From NCBI GenBank assembly GCA_026874595.1, contig CM049316.1:4294339-4358338 (forward strand): 64,000 nucleotides of DNA. The letters run 5' to 3'. Within the stretch, counting starts at the first letter, position 1; each line of letters begins with the position of its first letter. The notes beneath the pieces are model-generated. The model made no database searches and was not told the DNA's origin. It saw only the letters and a program-made list of their open reading frames with translations. The DNA is from Sipunculus nudus (lineage: Eukaryota > Annelida > Sipuncula > Golfingiida > Sipunculidae). The translations under genes and the position numbers were made by a program. Below are positions 50,336 through 61,849 of the stretch, one piece after another.

Positions 50336-53189
50336 GTCAGTGGACACTGGACGCTGTGACATGGCATAAGTTCACAGAGTGAATTAAAAAGTGATGAATT
50401 GTTACTTGAAGATAAACTGTTTTTACACAAATTAACCAAACTGTAAGAATTAAGATCATGGTGACCTGTTGAAATTCTACTTCAAAAATAAAATATTTTA
50501 GAAAAGGATGAGAGTTAAAAGAAAAACCTGCAGATAAAAAAGATTTCTCTGCTCAGCAACGTGTAATACTGTTGGTACTTGACAAAACATCAACTAAATT
50601 AAATGAGTAAATTTCAAGTTCGGTCATGGTGACCTATTTATAATAATGGATCAAAGTAGGGCTCCAAAGAAGAAATCTGAGGAGATAATAAAATGCATAT
50701 GGCAGATACACCCAGACCTGTATAGTGAAGTGAAAATCCAGCAAAACAGACCTGAAAATTTCTTCTTCCAACCAACTAGAAGTAATTTTGAAATATCAAA
50801 ACCCTGCACAGAAACTGGGCTTAATGTGCAGAATATGGGTCATGAAGACCATAAGCCCAGGCTGGTGTTGATTTAGTCGATACTTTAAGTGATTGATGCT
50901 GGCAATTACCAAGAATTTCTCTGCGACCCACTTTCTGTCATTATAAAATCTTCAATGGACCATGCACTGAATCATCATTTGCTTAATTCTCTAACTGTAG
51001 TAAGGACTCAGGAACAGATTTATACTGGATTGACTATTCAAGTCCTCTTTTTGCTACATTTATTTATATATGACAGATGGTCCTGAAGTCTGATTAATAT
51101 TACATACTTCTGTCATATTCCGTGATACAGTTATGCAGCAAGCATGTGCCAACTGACATTTTAGCAGTTGTAAACTTGTAGTTCTTTAGTTAAATCTGTA
51201 GTTATGCTGCATATATCAGAATAATATGACTCTTTTAAAGGTATAAAACAACCTGAACTATTAAGTGGAATTGCGGCCAACAACTGTCTCCATACATGCC
51301 ATGGCACAGTCCCAGTTTATGCCTCTAGTACATGAAGTATAAATGTTTCTGGCATGCCTCAGCCACCTACACAAAGCATACCAATGAGACATACTGTGAT
51401 CAGCGGTTTGTGATTATATGAATTACCATCGCTTTGCAGTCCACCAATGTAACAATATCTGACAGGAAGATACTCCTTCTTGCCTGCCAGCGGGTACTAT
51501 CCCTTTCAACCCACAGTTTGATGCCATCGGGTCTTCCATAAATCCCACCACCTTGCCTTCATTTCTTAACTCCATTGTCATTCCAACACAGTACGATGAT
51601 CAATGAACTTTTTTAGAGTAAGCAAAGGCCTAGAATGGTTTCCGTAATTGCCGCTCTGGCTTGTGAATAAAAGTTGCCTTGACTGTGGTGAAAAAGTACT
51701 AATTAGCACACAAACCATGCCTCCGCAGAGAATATAAATTAGGGGTCTGGGTCATTTAGATTGATCTTCCTGGGTGGAAGAGTGTCACATGAATTCCTGT
51801 CCGTCGTCAGCTTAATTTGCCCCATAACACTATTGACTGGTTGTAAATGTGGCAAAATTTGTGCATCTAGGATGCTTCTTTAAGGAATCATCAACAATTA
51901 TCAATTCCCTCTGGGAACTGTTATAAGCACCACAAAATAAACCATACAGGATCATCTGGGTCCACAACAGTTTCATTTTATGAATTCCTAAGAGAATATA
52001 TTAGTTAAAGGATGGCACTCACACCGAAGCACATAACTTTTTCCAGTTCTTTGAAATTCTCTTTGTACTATTCTTTTTACCAAGAATATCACCCACTTAA
52101 ATATAAGGCAGTTATCAAAATTAGCAAAAATACACAGCCTAGTTCCTCAGGTACCTTGCATTCAACAAAGTTATCTTCTAATCATATATCATTTGCTGAT
52201 TTTTTCATCCTTATTTTCCTAAAACTACAAGTATCCTGATGCTCGAGGCCTCAATCAAATTAATATCTAAAAAATTAACAATAATTTCAAATAAAAAGGC
52301 ATCATGCTAATTAACAATAACACGACAAATGATGACTGAACCATTTTTCTTTCTGCAGTAGAACAAATGTACACTTATTAATCTTACACTCAGTGACTTT
52401 CTGGATGCTACTTTCTCCATAAAATGACACACCATGATGGTGCCTTTCAGTTGATGATGCATTGCACCAACATTCATTCAGCATATCTTACATCCAGTCA
52501 GATGTTTAACTTAGATTACCTGAACTTTTTTGATGACAGAGAGAAGGATCCCTTCAAGCAGGGAAATTCTACAATTTTTTATTGTTTACTCAAATTCTTC
52601 CCAAGGTATAATGCTGGCTTCCCTCTTAATAATGACTGGAGAGATGCACTACATGATTCATTCAGCCTGAGGGGATTTTTCAGTATTGAATATCTTCCAC
52701 CCTAGACACCATAGCTATCGCAGGACTAGAGGGCTTAAGACATTTTCTTTTTATGAATGCTGGACAAAATGTCAAGGCACAGAGTACATGCAGGACCATG
52801 TCAATTGAGGAATTACTTATATTTGTTCCTATTCTGTCACCTTTGATGTTGTAACCTTAACACAGATTATATTTTAAATCAACAAAAATAAACAACATGT
52901 TGTAAAGTAAAAGAAAGCAGGCGGCACTTGTGGAAGTAGATGTGCTGATGAGTGTAAAGAAAGGTCAGCCTACCAAAAGCCACCTGGATTCATCAAAGTA
53001 AATCAGGCAGATAACAGGGACACCACCAGTAACCAATCACAAACTGCATCTAGACTGGTCTCAAACAGGTTAACACTATAAATTAACAGAATCTGTCCAC
53101 AATGACGTCATCAGATTAAGTTTTTACATGATTCATTCAACTACCATCACTCCATCATAATCTATCAAGAGTAAATTTACAAATGGCTG
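50336..53189. other. Unique non-coding DNA
   Basis: No gene recognised; the 93-codon frame at 52424-52705 has no recognisable features. Confidence 0.45.
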
Positions 53190-53560
53190 ACCTGAATGAT
53201 ACCTGAAGTTGACTAAACTGACCACTCAATTCACTGAATAACATTAAACGGACCAACTGGATAACCTGACTGTTAAAATAAACAGAACTGTTGGATTAAT
53301 TATCAAGCAATTGACTAGCCTTTCAAATAAGCAAATCATAACAATTATCTGCACAACTTAAAATCAAAACTGACCATATGAATGGAATGACTATTCAATT
53401 AAACAATTAAATAAACTGACTGTAAGAATAACGTGATTAAATAAATAGACCAGAACAACAGCCTGACTGATTAAATACCCTGGCTGCTTCTATACTATAG
53501 CAGCCAGGATATAGTCTATAAACTGACTGATATCAATAAACAGTTTGTTAACCAGCAGTT
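53190..53560 (+). repeat. Possible very old tandem region with AACTGAC phrase
   Basis: ACTGAC(C/T) and TTAAATAAA phrases recur irregularly. It may be a decayed array or only biased composition. Confidence 0.3.
53479..53508. other. Perfect 9-bp stem hairpin
   Basis: CCTGGCTGC (53479-53487) and GCAGCCAGG (53500-53508) are exact inverse repeats around a 12-base loop. It is GC-rich in AT-rich surroundings. No terminator or RNA gene context supports a function. Confidence 0.5.
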
Positions 53561-54513
53561 AAAAAGAGAAACTACTTAAAAGAATAAGCACAACAATAAA
53601 CTAGTACCCATTGGCAATAATGAATTGGACAAAGTAAGGAAGGCAATAACACATAAGTTTGGAGTTTCCAAGGAAATTTTTTCAAAGAGCATTAAGTGTG
53701 AAATTCCTAGGTCATAACTTCATCAAATACCCAGATTTAAAACCTGTAACCTGCCAGTTCAGCAAATGCAGGTAAATGTGTCAAACTTTGACAAAAAAAG
53801 TTGTATTATGTAGCAGTTTAAAATTCATTAGAATCAACAGGAACATCAGAGAATGTTTATCATGTAATTGCCTTGTGTATGTTTCCATCCCATTAAAATC
53901 TTCCTATATTAAGCCCCTGGCCTAGGTTTATACCTCCAAGGTATGTAATCTTAACTCAGGAATAAATGGAAACTGGTCTTGGATAATAGGCAACTACTGA
54001 TTAACTTCTGTGTAATCTACATAGTGGGTTAAAAAAGCTACATAAAAACAGGCCTGAAAGACCATGAAGGTAAAGTTTAAAATGCTGTTAACTGACTTAT
54101 CACATTATATTTTGGAAATAGGACAGTCACACCCCACCTTTAAACTAAAATATCTGGACATTATGAAGCTAAAGAATGCTGGATAACAAGTGCAGGCTGT
54201 CAGTATGATGGTCTCTCTGGGTGTATGTTGGTGTGTGTGGGAGGACTAACGTTCACCTTAGGAGTGAGGGTCCCACACTGAGCAGATAATCGTTTAATTC
54301 TTTCATGTCTTTCTGCCTGATTTTTATTCTAAACTGTCTTAAATTTCTGATGCAAAAATATAGGATGGCATAAACTAAGCAGCCAAATGTATACACACCT
54401 GGACTGAGAGGTGGAATTCTGGATCAAATTAAAAGGTGTAATTGTTACCAAAGAATACAATGTTAAAATCAAACGTCTCAAAATTAATCTAAGGTGTTAA
54501 AAGAAATCAATTT
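53561..54513. other. Unique non-coding DNA
   Basis: Nothing recognised. Confidence 0.45.
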
Positions 54514-54612
54514 TCAGTTCACTGTTTGTACTGGTAGTCGACTGTTTTTACCAGTAGTTCACTGTTTATAGTTTACTGTTTGTAGTTTATTGTTTCGAGT
54601 TCACTATTTGAT
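54514..54612 (+). repeat. Short degenerate tandem repeat of about 20 bp
   Basis: AGTTCACTGTTT-type phrases recur five to six times with drift. Confidence 0.7.
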
Positions 54613-55493
54613 CTAGATTTGTATATCAATATTCATACTGATAAAAGAAGCATGTTTAAACATGACCAACTACATTTAATTCTCAAGATGGCTTAATCAA
54701 TGTTAGGTAAAAAAAAAAAATGTTTACTAAACTGATTCGAAGCTAGACAACCCTCATAATTCTTCCATATTCCAGATCCCAATTAAAAAGTGTCAATTTA
54801 ATGACCGGTATACATGTATCAGATGATTAGAGAGAGGGGCTACACTATCCACATGTGCAAAGGTAACAATAACATTCCTTCCTACATGTGGGCTAAATCT
54901 ACAGATACTGGTGTTGAAACCTGACCCTAGGACACAATATGTATAAGCTCCTGTACTGGAGTGAGTCTGTCAGCAGCAGACCATATTACCATATGGAAGT
55001 TACAGCCCTGGGACTATCAAAGTCCAGCGTGACTTCTCTGGGGCATGGCTGACATAATGGTAAACAGTTATTCAGACCAAGATGTAATTGTAAAATGGAC
55101 CATGATGCTCTGCTGATTGTTCCGAGTTCATGCGAGTACAATTTGTCCAAAGATGAGTCATATATTAGATCAATTAATTAATTTTGCTAAGGAGTTAATA
55201 TTTTACCTATGTCTGTTTGTAGGCCTGTTTGATCACACATTTATGTAACAACTAGAACAACTAGACTAGTAAACTTCTGGTGCTGACCTGGATACATGGT
55301 GGATCCAATATGATGGTTCCTGGCAGAGGTATGGCTTTATATAGTACCATTCAAGTTATGGCTGAATTTGAAAGATTTTTACATCAGTAAAGAAAATGTA
55401 TGCTATTTCAAGCAGCAGCAGGGCCAATGGTGATTAATCACACAAATTTTCACATGACAACATTAACTCAAATTAAGCTCCAGCCTTGACATA
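54613..55493. other. Unique non-coding DNA
   Basis: Nothing recognised. Confidence 0.45.
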
Positions 55494-56253
55494 TACTATG
55501 CCTGTTAAACCTGTGTACTTATACAATGCCTGTTAAACCTGTGTACTTATACAATGCCTGTTAAACCTGTATACTTATACAATGCCTGTTAAACCTGTGT
55601 ACTTATACTCTGCCTGTTAAACCTGTGTACTTATACTCTGCCTGTTAAACCTGTGTACTTATACTATGCCTGTTAAACCTGTGTACTTATACTCTGCCTG
55701 TTAAACCTGTATACTTATACAATGCCTGTTAAACCTGTGTACTTATACTCTGCCTGTTAAACCTGTGTACTTATACTCTGCCTGTTAAACCTGTGTACTT
55801 ATACTATGCCTGTTAAACCTGTGTACTTATACTCTGCCTGTTAAACCTGTGTACTTATACAATGCCTGTTAAACCTGTGTACTTATACTCTGCCTGTTAA
55901 ACCTGTGTACTTATACTATGCCTGTTAAACCTGTATACTTATACAATGCCTGTTAAACCTGTGTACTTATACTATGCCTGTTAAACCTGTGTACTTATAC
56001 AATTCCTGTTAAACCTGTGTACTTATACTATGCCTGTTAAACCTGTGTACTTATACTCTGTCTGTTAAACCTGTGTACTTATACTATGCCTGTTAAACCT
56101 GTATACTTATATGCTGCCTGTTAAACCTGTGTACTTATACTCTGCCTGTTAAACCTGTGTACTTATACTCTGCCTGTTAAACCTGTGTACTTATACTCTG
56201 CCTGTTAAACCTGTATACTTATACTATGCCTGTTAAACCTGTGTACATATACA
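55494..56253 (+). repeat. 28-bp minisatellite, about 27 copies
   Basis: The unit is CTATGCCTGTTAAACCTGTG followed by TACTTATA. Variation is nearly confined to the opening bases (TAT, AAT or TCT before GCCTG) and to GTG versus GTA in CCTGTGTAC. The series of five unit types at about 55571-55710 is repeated at 55711-55850, an exact 140-bp higher-order duplication. 28 is not a multiple of 3, so no frame persists. Confidence 0.97.
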
Positions 56254-56264
56254 ATTTGTTTTGC

Positions 56265-56374
56265 AAGGTCTTTTCATGGACTCTCATGTACATAAATTTG
56301 GATTTCTCAAGGTCTCTCCAACTGGTATCTCATGTACATATATTTGGATTTCTCAAGGTCTTTCCAATTGGTTT
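56265..56374 (+). repeat. 46-bp duplication beside the 28-bp array
   Basis: TCTCATGTACATA-ATTTGGA then TTTCTCAAGGTCT-TCCAA occurs at 56282 and 56328, with a partial third copy before. It abuts the minisatellite. Confidence 0.9.
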
Positions 56375-58434
56375 CTTTTTAAAAGTTTTTTTATTACCTT
56401 GTTCACCATCTCTTCAGCACACCAATCTTCCTGTATTTCTTTTTATTTTTATTTTAAATGACAGAAGGTATCATATTTTTACCTTTGTTGGTTGGTTGGG
56501 TGTTGGTTGGTTGGTTAACTTGGTTTGCTGTTAAAAGCTTTACTCAAACAGTTATAAATAGATATATTTGCATTGATATATTTCTTGTGTAACAAAACCT
56601 GGAAGAGATATTCATGTGGTCATGAATTACTTTTCCAATATATTAATGACATATGATATTTACAAATCTGAATCCATACCCTCGTAGACCAGACACAAAA
56701 TAATCTCATGTAAGACATGATACTGTACACACAAAGGCAACATGTAAAGCATGCCATAGCCAGACATCAAGTTGAAATTCAAGGTTGTTTCAAGGAAATT
56801 TACAAAATAAGCCAAATTTAAGAACTTTCAAAGTTTTACAAAAACACACAAAGTTCTAAAACTTTCAAGAATTTTTAATGAGGGAACCTGGAAACCAATG
56901 AAAAAAAAAGAATTTAACCTGGGATGTTTTTGAGTCAACTGATCTAGCATATTCTCCAGATAAATACTCCCTGATGCAGGTTCCTCAGACAAATGCTCCG
57001 CAGACGGATGTTCTTTAACCCGTTTTCACGGCCTTGAAAGATCTGAGGGGGTGATTGTTCCAACAGACCAGATTAATGGTGGGCTCAAAGGGAATTGATT
57101 ATTGTACAGGCCTGATAAAAGTCAGGCATGGGCTAAAAATGTTCCGTGTAGATGAAACGGGAAATCCTAGACGACGCATCTTGTTAGGGTTCATTGTATC
57201 ACTGAGCTCTCACTTTGCCATCTGAAGGTCACATTGGTCTGGACAGCAGATGACAGGCACGGATGGTTACAAAGAGCCAGATATCAACTACATTGTCAGT
57301 AAAAGAGATATATATTACATATGTTATCAATGACGGAACAAACTGTTACCATCAGATACTGGAGCAAATTTTCCATTGTCCTGGATCTGCACCTTATTTC
57401 TCATTACATGCGACAGGAAATTAGGTCGAGCAAATGGTTACTATGACGAACTTTACACTGTGACCTTCACAGCATCTTAAAAAACGTTCCTAAGATATTT
57501 AAAACAAGTCCAATTTTCACTGCTGCACTTTTGATTTCCAAACTACCAAATTCCTTGGCATTAACTCTTATCCACTATCATAACTCATTAGTGGCTATAA
57601 GGTCATTGTATTGATCCAATAAATCAGAAATTTTCAAACTGATGTCATGTTATCTTGGTTGCAAGACAATGTGTGTGAAATCCCTCCTTTCTCAGAAACT
57701 TCCTATGACAGATTTATGGGATTTACATGCTCATATTTTCAAATTTGCTTATCCTTCAATGATAAAACCCAGTTAATCTGAAATTTAACTAAGCCAGCAT
57801 TTGCTACTAAATCCTGTTAATATGGAATTATATTTAACCACAATACAAATATGGCAATTGAAATGGATTTTTTAAATATTTTTGGGGGAATTTAAAAAAG
57901 ATTCTTTTCATCCAACCAATTTGATGTTTAATTTAATCAATTTCCTACATAAGATCAACAAATTGATTTTATTAATGGTATTTAACATTGTTTAGATCTA
58001 ATAAACCATTTATCATTATTGTTGAATCAATTCATTTAAATAACTTATTTCAGGGAGAAAAGCACATATATTTGAAAGATAACAACTACACTGTACAATT
58101 TTGGAGGACCTAGCTAGGATATACTTAATTTTTTTTTCTGCTGGACATGGAAACCACAATGACAGTGGAAGATTTTGAAAAAAAAAAACAAAGTATTATT
58201 ATATATAACAAAGGAAGTACATGTGCTAAATTTTTACATGAACATCAAAAAAAGGTTAATTTTCAAGTGTAAGTAAAACTTACTTAAAATTTTTTAAATA
58301 TTCAATATTTTTTTGGTCTACTTATGTTCTGGCAATTTCTGTCCACACCCTCGATGTTAGATGTATCATAACTTCAAAATTTATGGTTAATAAATGTCTT
58401 CCTGAAAAATGGACATGAAGATAATACAGATGTA
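56375..58434. other. Unique non-coding DNA
   Basis: No gene. The part at about 57000-57240 has more CpGs than its surroundings and could be a conserved regulatory element. Confidence 0.4.
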
Positions 58435-58475
58435 AAACAAGGGACCCATGGGTCACGGCGATCAGCTGTTATATA
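58435..58475 (+). mobile_element. GCTCAGCTGACT-family 5' end, GGGACCC subtype
   Basis: AAACAAGGGACCCATGGGTC then ACGGCGATCAGCTG. GACCCATGGGTC at 58443-58454 is a perfect palindrome. With the alternative body at 59807 and the AGCTGAGCT remnant at 60304, it may bound one element of about 1.9 kb. Confidence 0.55.
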
Positions 58476-58836
58476 TGATAAAAAATATGATTTGGGAAAG
58501 AGGCACATGATTGTTTTGTGTGGTAATAAATATAAGCTTTATTATGAGTTGTTAATGTTTAGCTTATGTATGATTTTGATAGTATCTTTGGAGACAGGGA
58601 AGAGGACTGATTTCATTTATTTTATTAACAAATGGAGTGCTATTGTCACACAGATTTTGACTTGGCCAGATAACTTATAAGCAGCACATATTATAAAAGA
58701 GTTTAACTATTTATTAAAATTTAATAACAAATATTGTGCCTATATAATTTTTATTTAAAAAAATAATACGAAAATCATATGATTTTTTTAAAATAAAATA
58801 TAACTGAAATGATTATTGAAATAATATTATATAAAA

Positions 58837-58860
58837 TATTCATGAATGCATTCATGAATA
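58837..58860. other. Perfect 24-bp palindrome
   Basis: The half-sites TATTCATGAATG and CATTCATGAATA are exact inverse complements with no spacer. It lies in a region with other inverted GTATTCAAATAC phrases (58890, 58961), possibly an old inverted-repeat element. Confidence 0.7.
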
Positions 58861-59615
58861 CATTTTGAAAGTATCTGCACTGGTATTCAAATACTTTCAT
58901 TTTTACCTGAATTCCCATTCTTATGCAATAAAATTTTTTAATGCAGTACATAATCATATTCGTATTCAAATACATTTGCAAAGCATTCGCACCATGTCTA
59001 GTATTTATTCAGTTTTAGCCAAACAAAGATGTTGAGAATCCAGAATATACAAAATTCACAAATTTAAATAATGATCATAAGTACCTGGTTTTATGGCTTT
59101 TATTTATATTAAAAAAAATAAATGTAATATATTCACTTTGACTACTTTCACATCAATCTACACACTAGACACAGTAGGAATCTAGATTAATATTATCAAC
59201 TGCATCTTTGTCTATCATTAATTTCCTTCATATGATCCCTAATGATTAGTAATGAATAATATGATTTATTTTTTTATCATTAAAATTTCACTGAAAAATA
59301 CCATAGGTGACTGACTGCATGGTGTTATTTGGAATAACATTGACATTCTCTCCATCAATACAAGATTCTTACATCATCAGTAACTGCAAGTTAATTTTCT
59401 GTTACTCATCAACTAACAAATTCCTTTTCTATTAATTTTTCTTTAATTTTTTATAAAAACCAATACAAAATTATTAATTTATCGTTTATTGTTATGTTTT
59501 TTTTCAAAACAACTTCTAGATGAGTTGGGTTGGACACCTGGATCAATTGTGGCTGGGCATTAGCTGCCTGGCTGCCCCAGTGTATGCTTCGCTCAAGCAT
59601 GCATAATCTGATAAA

Positions 59616-59630
59616 AGGTCAACAAGGTCA
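59616..59630 (+). promoter_or_regulatory. DR3-type direct repeat (AGGTCA, 3-base spacer, AGGTCA)
   Basis: Two perfect AGGTCA half-sites separated by ACA. This is the geometry bound by VDR-class and related nuclear-receptor heterodimers. Single occurrence, no gene nearby. Confidence 0.25.
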
Positions 59631-59659
59631 ACATACAGGTGACTGAAGAGGGGCTGGAT

Positions 59660-59805
59660 TAAGCCTGGGTCTGACATGGTCTCATATAAACATTAATAAA
59701 AGCTACAATATTTGGCCAATTTCTTTCAGCTTTCTAAACTACAAAGATGAAATCCTTTTGTGTGCATGATATGAAAATTATATCAACAGTGCTCTCAGGA
59801 AACAA
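59660..59805 (+). repeat. Leader segment, first copy
   Basis: TGACATGGTCT, AATAAAAGCTACA-TATTTGGCCAA and AACAGTGCTCTCAGGAAACA align in order with 60340-60480. It directly precedes an alternative-body element. Confidence 0.6.
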
Positions 59806-59806
59806 A

Positions 59807-60330
59807 CGTGCCATGGTCAAATTTGGGCAAAATTTAAGGTAATAATTTTATATTTATACTAATAACTTATAAAATTTGAAAAATTCAGAACTAATTTTTG
59901 GTATTCAATTGAATCTTGATTAAATAATGTTAAATCCCTGACAAAAAATCTCTAGCTCCAGCAATCCTCTTGTTAAGGGAGTAAATATATTTCTTGATTT
60001 TTTACAAAGTGCATTATGTTTGGGCCCATAACTTAATACAATTACGCAATACTGACATCATTTCTGGCATGTGCATAGCAAATGTATAGAAAAATATGTA
60101 TATTATATATGATCAAAGTCAGATCAGTTGTTTTGATATTAGGCAGTCTTACAGTGTAACAATGGGTTTTAATGGAAAAATGAAGTTTTTCATTAATATT
60201 TCGAAGGAATTAAGTCCTAGTGATCAAATTCTTGGCATGGCAGGGGATTTTGGAGACATCTAACTGTATGCTAAATTTAAGGAACTTAGAGCTGAAGCTG
60301 GGGAGCTGAGCTCTAGCAAACTGCATAACA
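59807..60330 (+). mobile_element. GCTCAGCTGACT superfamily, alternative body
   Basis: GTGCCATGGTCAAATTTGGG through GATTTTTTACAAAGTGCATT, GTTTGGGCCCATAAC and GTTTTGATATTAGGCAGTC, as at 24466. AGCTGAGCT at 60304-60312 looks like a degraded right terminus. Confidence 0.75.
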
Positions 60331-60339
60331 CTAGCTTGA

Positions 60340-60480
60340 TGTAAACTTGATGTGACATGGTGCTTGAAAACTTGAATAAAATCTACAGTTTTTGACCAAT
60401 GGTTTCAAATTTTTGGTGTTAACAGACAAAATGCTAACAAAAACATGCTGTGAAAATTAAATCCACAGTACTTACAGGAA
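60340..60480 (+). repeat. Leader segment, second copy
   Basis: TGACATGGTGCT, AATAAAATCTACAGTTTTTG and CCACAGTACTTACAGGAAAC. It directly precedes the GCTCAGCTGACT element at 60479, as the first leader precedes the alternative-body element. Confidence 0.6.
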
Positions 60481-60789
60481 ACAAGTGACCAATGGGTCAT
60501 GACGCTCAGCTGACTGGGAAGAGATTCGCTAAAGGAAATTTTATCATCAGAATGGTAGTATATACCCATTCAACTGAAGCATCAAACAGATTAACCAACA
60601 GGCCAAGATTTAGTCTGTATTTATATATCTCAAAAATAGAGAAAAAATGTGTAAACTTTAAAAACTAGAATACGGGTAGCCGACAAGTGACTACGTGTAT
60701 CTGCCAAAATCAGAGTGGAACAGTTGAAGTGAGGCATGGATTGAGTGGCAAGAGGAAAAAAGAGTGAGGTATGTTGCATATTAGCATGG

Positions 60790-61625
60790 ATGTCCGCAGC
60801 CAAAATGTGTATGTAGGTGGCGCCACCTACCACAAATCCAGAAAGCTGTCCAAGTTGTATACATATGCAAAATTTTAGGCAGAAAAGTCAAACCACTACA
60901 TGTATATGAGTGATTTTAGCTGACGGCAGACAAACAGGCAGACGCTGTGCAAAAATGGTTGCAGGTGGCCCCTCCAGTTTTGTGTATGATAAAGACCTAT
61001 GTGAGATCTATACACATGCAAAATTTTGGCCCAATTGTTCAAATGGTTCCCGAGATATGAGCTCGGATGTCTGCAGCATAAACTAGAATGAAGGTGGCGC
61101 CACCTGTCATAAAATCAAGAAAGCTATCCAGGATGTATAAAACTGCAAAATTTTAGGCAGATATGTCAAACCACTGCCGAGATATGAGTGACATTATCCC
61201 ACGGCAGAAAACAGACAGACAGTGTGCAAAAATGGTTGCAGGTGGTGCCATCAGTTTTGCGTATGATAAAGAGCTATGTGAGATCTATAAACATGCAAAG
61301 TTTTGGCCCAATCGGTCAAACGGTTCCTGAGATATGAGCTCGGATGTGATCAGCGTGAACGTGAATGTAGATGGTGCCATCTGTCATAAAATCAAGAAAG
61401 CTTTCCTGGATGTATATGCATGCCGAATTTTTAGGTGAATTAGTCAATTCACTGCAGAGATATGAGTGATTTTAACCCAAGGCAGATGAACAGATGGACA
61501 CTGTGCAAACATGGTTACAGGTGGCACCACCATTTGTGTGTATGTTATAAAGCAATCCAAGGGCTACATTTGTATAAATTTTATTTCCTGATTGGTCAAT
61601 CGGTTCCCGAGATATGAGGGTTTAT
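60790..61625 (+). repeat. Three tandem units of about 280 bp (GAGATATGAGCTCGGATG type)
   Basis: Each unit starts near the marker (AGGTGGCGCCACCT at 60815 and 61092; GATGGTGCCATCTG in the third). It contains a second marker about 150 bp later (GGTTGCAGGTGGCCCCTCC and equivalents), and ends CCGAGATATGAG. Confidence 0.9.
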
Positions 61626-61667
61626 GTGTGGAAACAGATGCACAAATGGACGCTGGATACAGGGGAA

Positions 61668-61680
61668 AGGTCAGAGGTCA
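61668..61680 (+). promoter_or_regulatory. DR1-type direct repeat (AGGTCA G AGGTCA)
   Basis: Two perfect nuclear-receptor half-sites with a single spacer base, in the bridge of the composite element. Confidence 0.3.
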
Positions 61681-61849
61681 ACACAAATTGGTTAGGCACT
61701 AGTACACATGTCACTTGATAATTGGTGTAAGTTTCGGAAAAATCGGTCCATTTTTCTCAGAGGAGCTCTCTGGAAACAAAGGTGGTGGCGGCGGAGGAAC
61801 CCGGTCAAAAACATAGTATCTGCAAAACTTCGTTTTGGAGGATACAAAA

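Noticed and set aside
52424-52705. 93-codon plus-strand frame
   Set aside because: No domain, no splice or promoter context, and composition like the surrounding non-coding DNA.
58860-59000. hAT-like terminal inverted repeats around GTATTCAAATAC
   Set aside because: The phrases are short and AT-rich, no 8-bp target-site duplication was found and no boundaries could be set.
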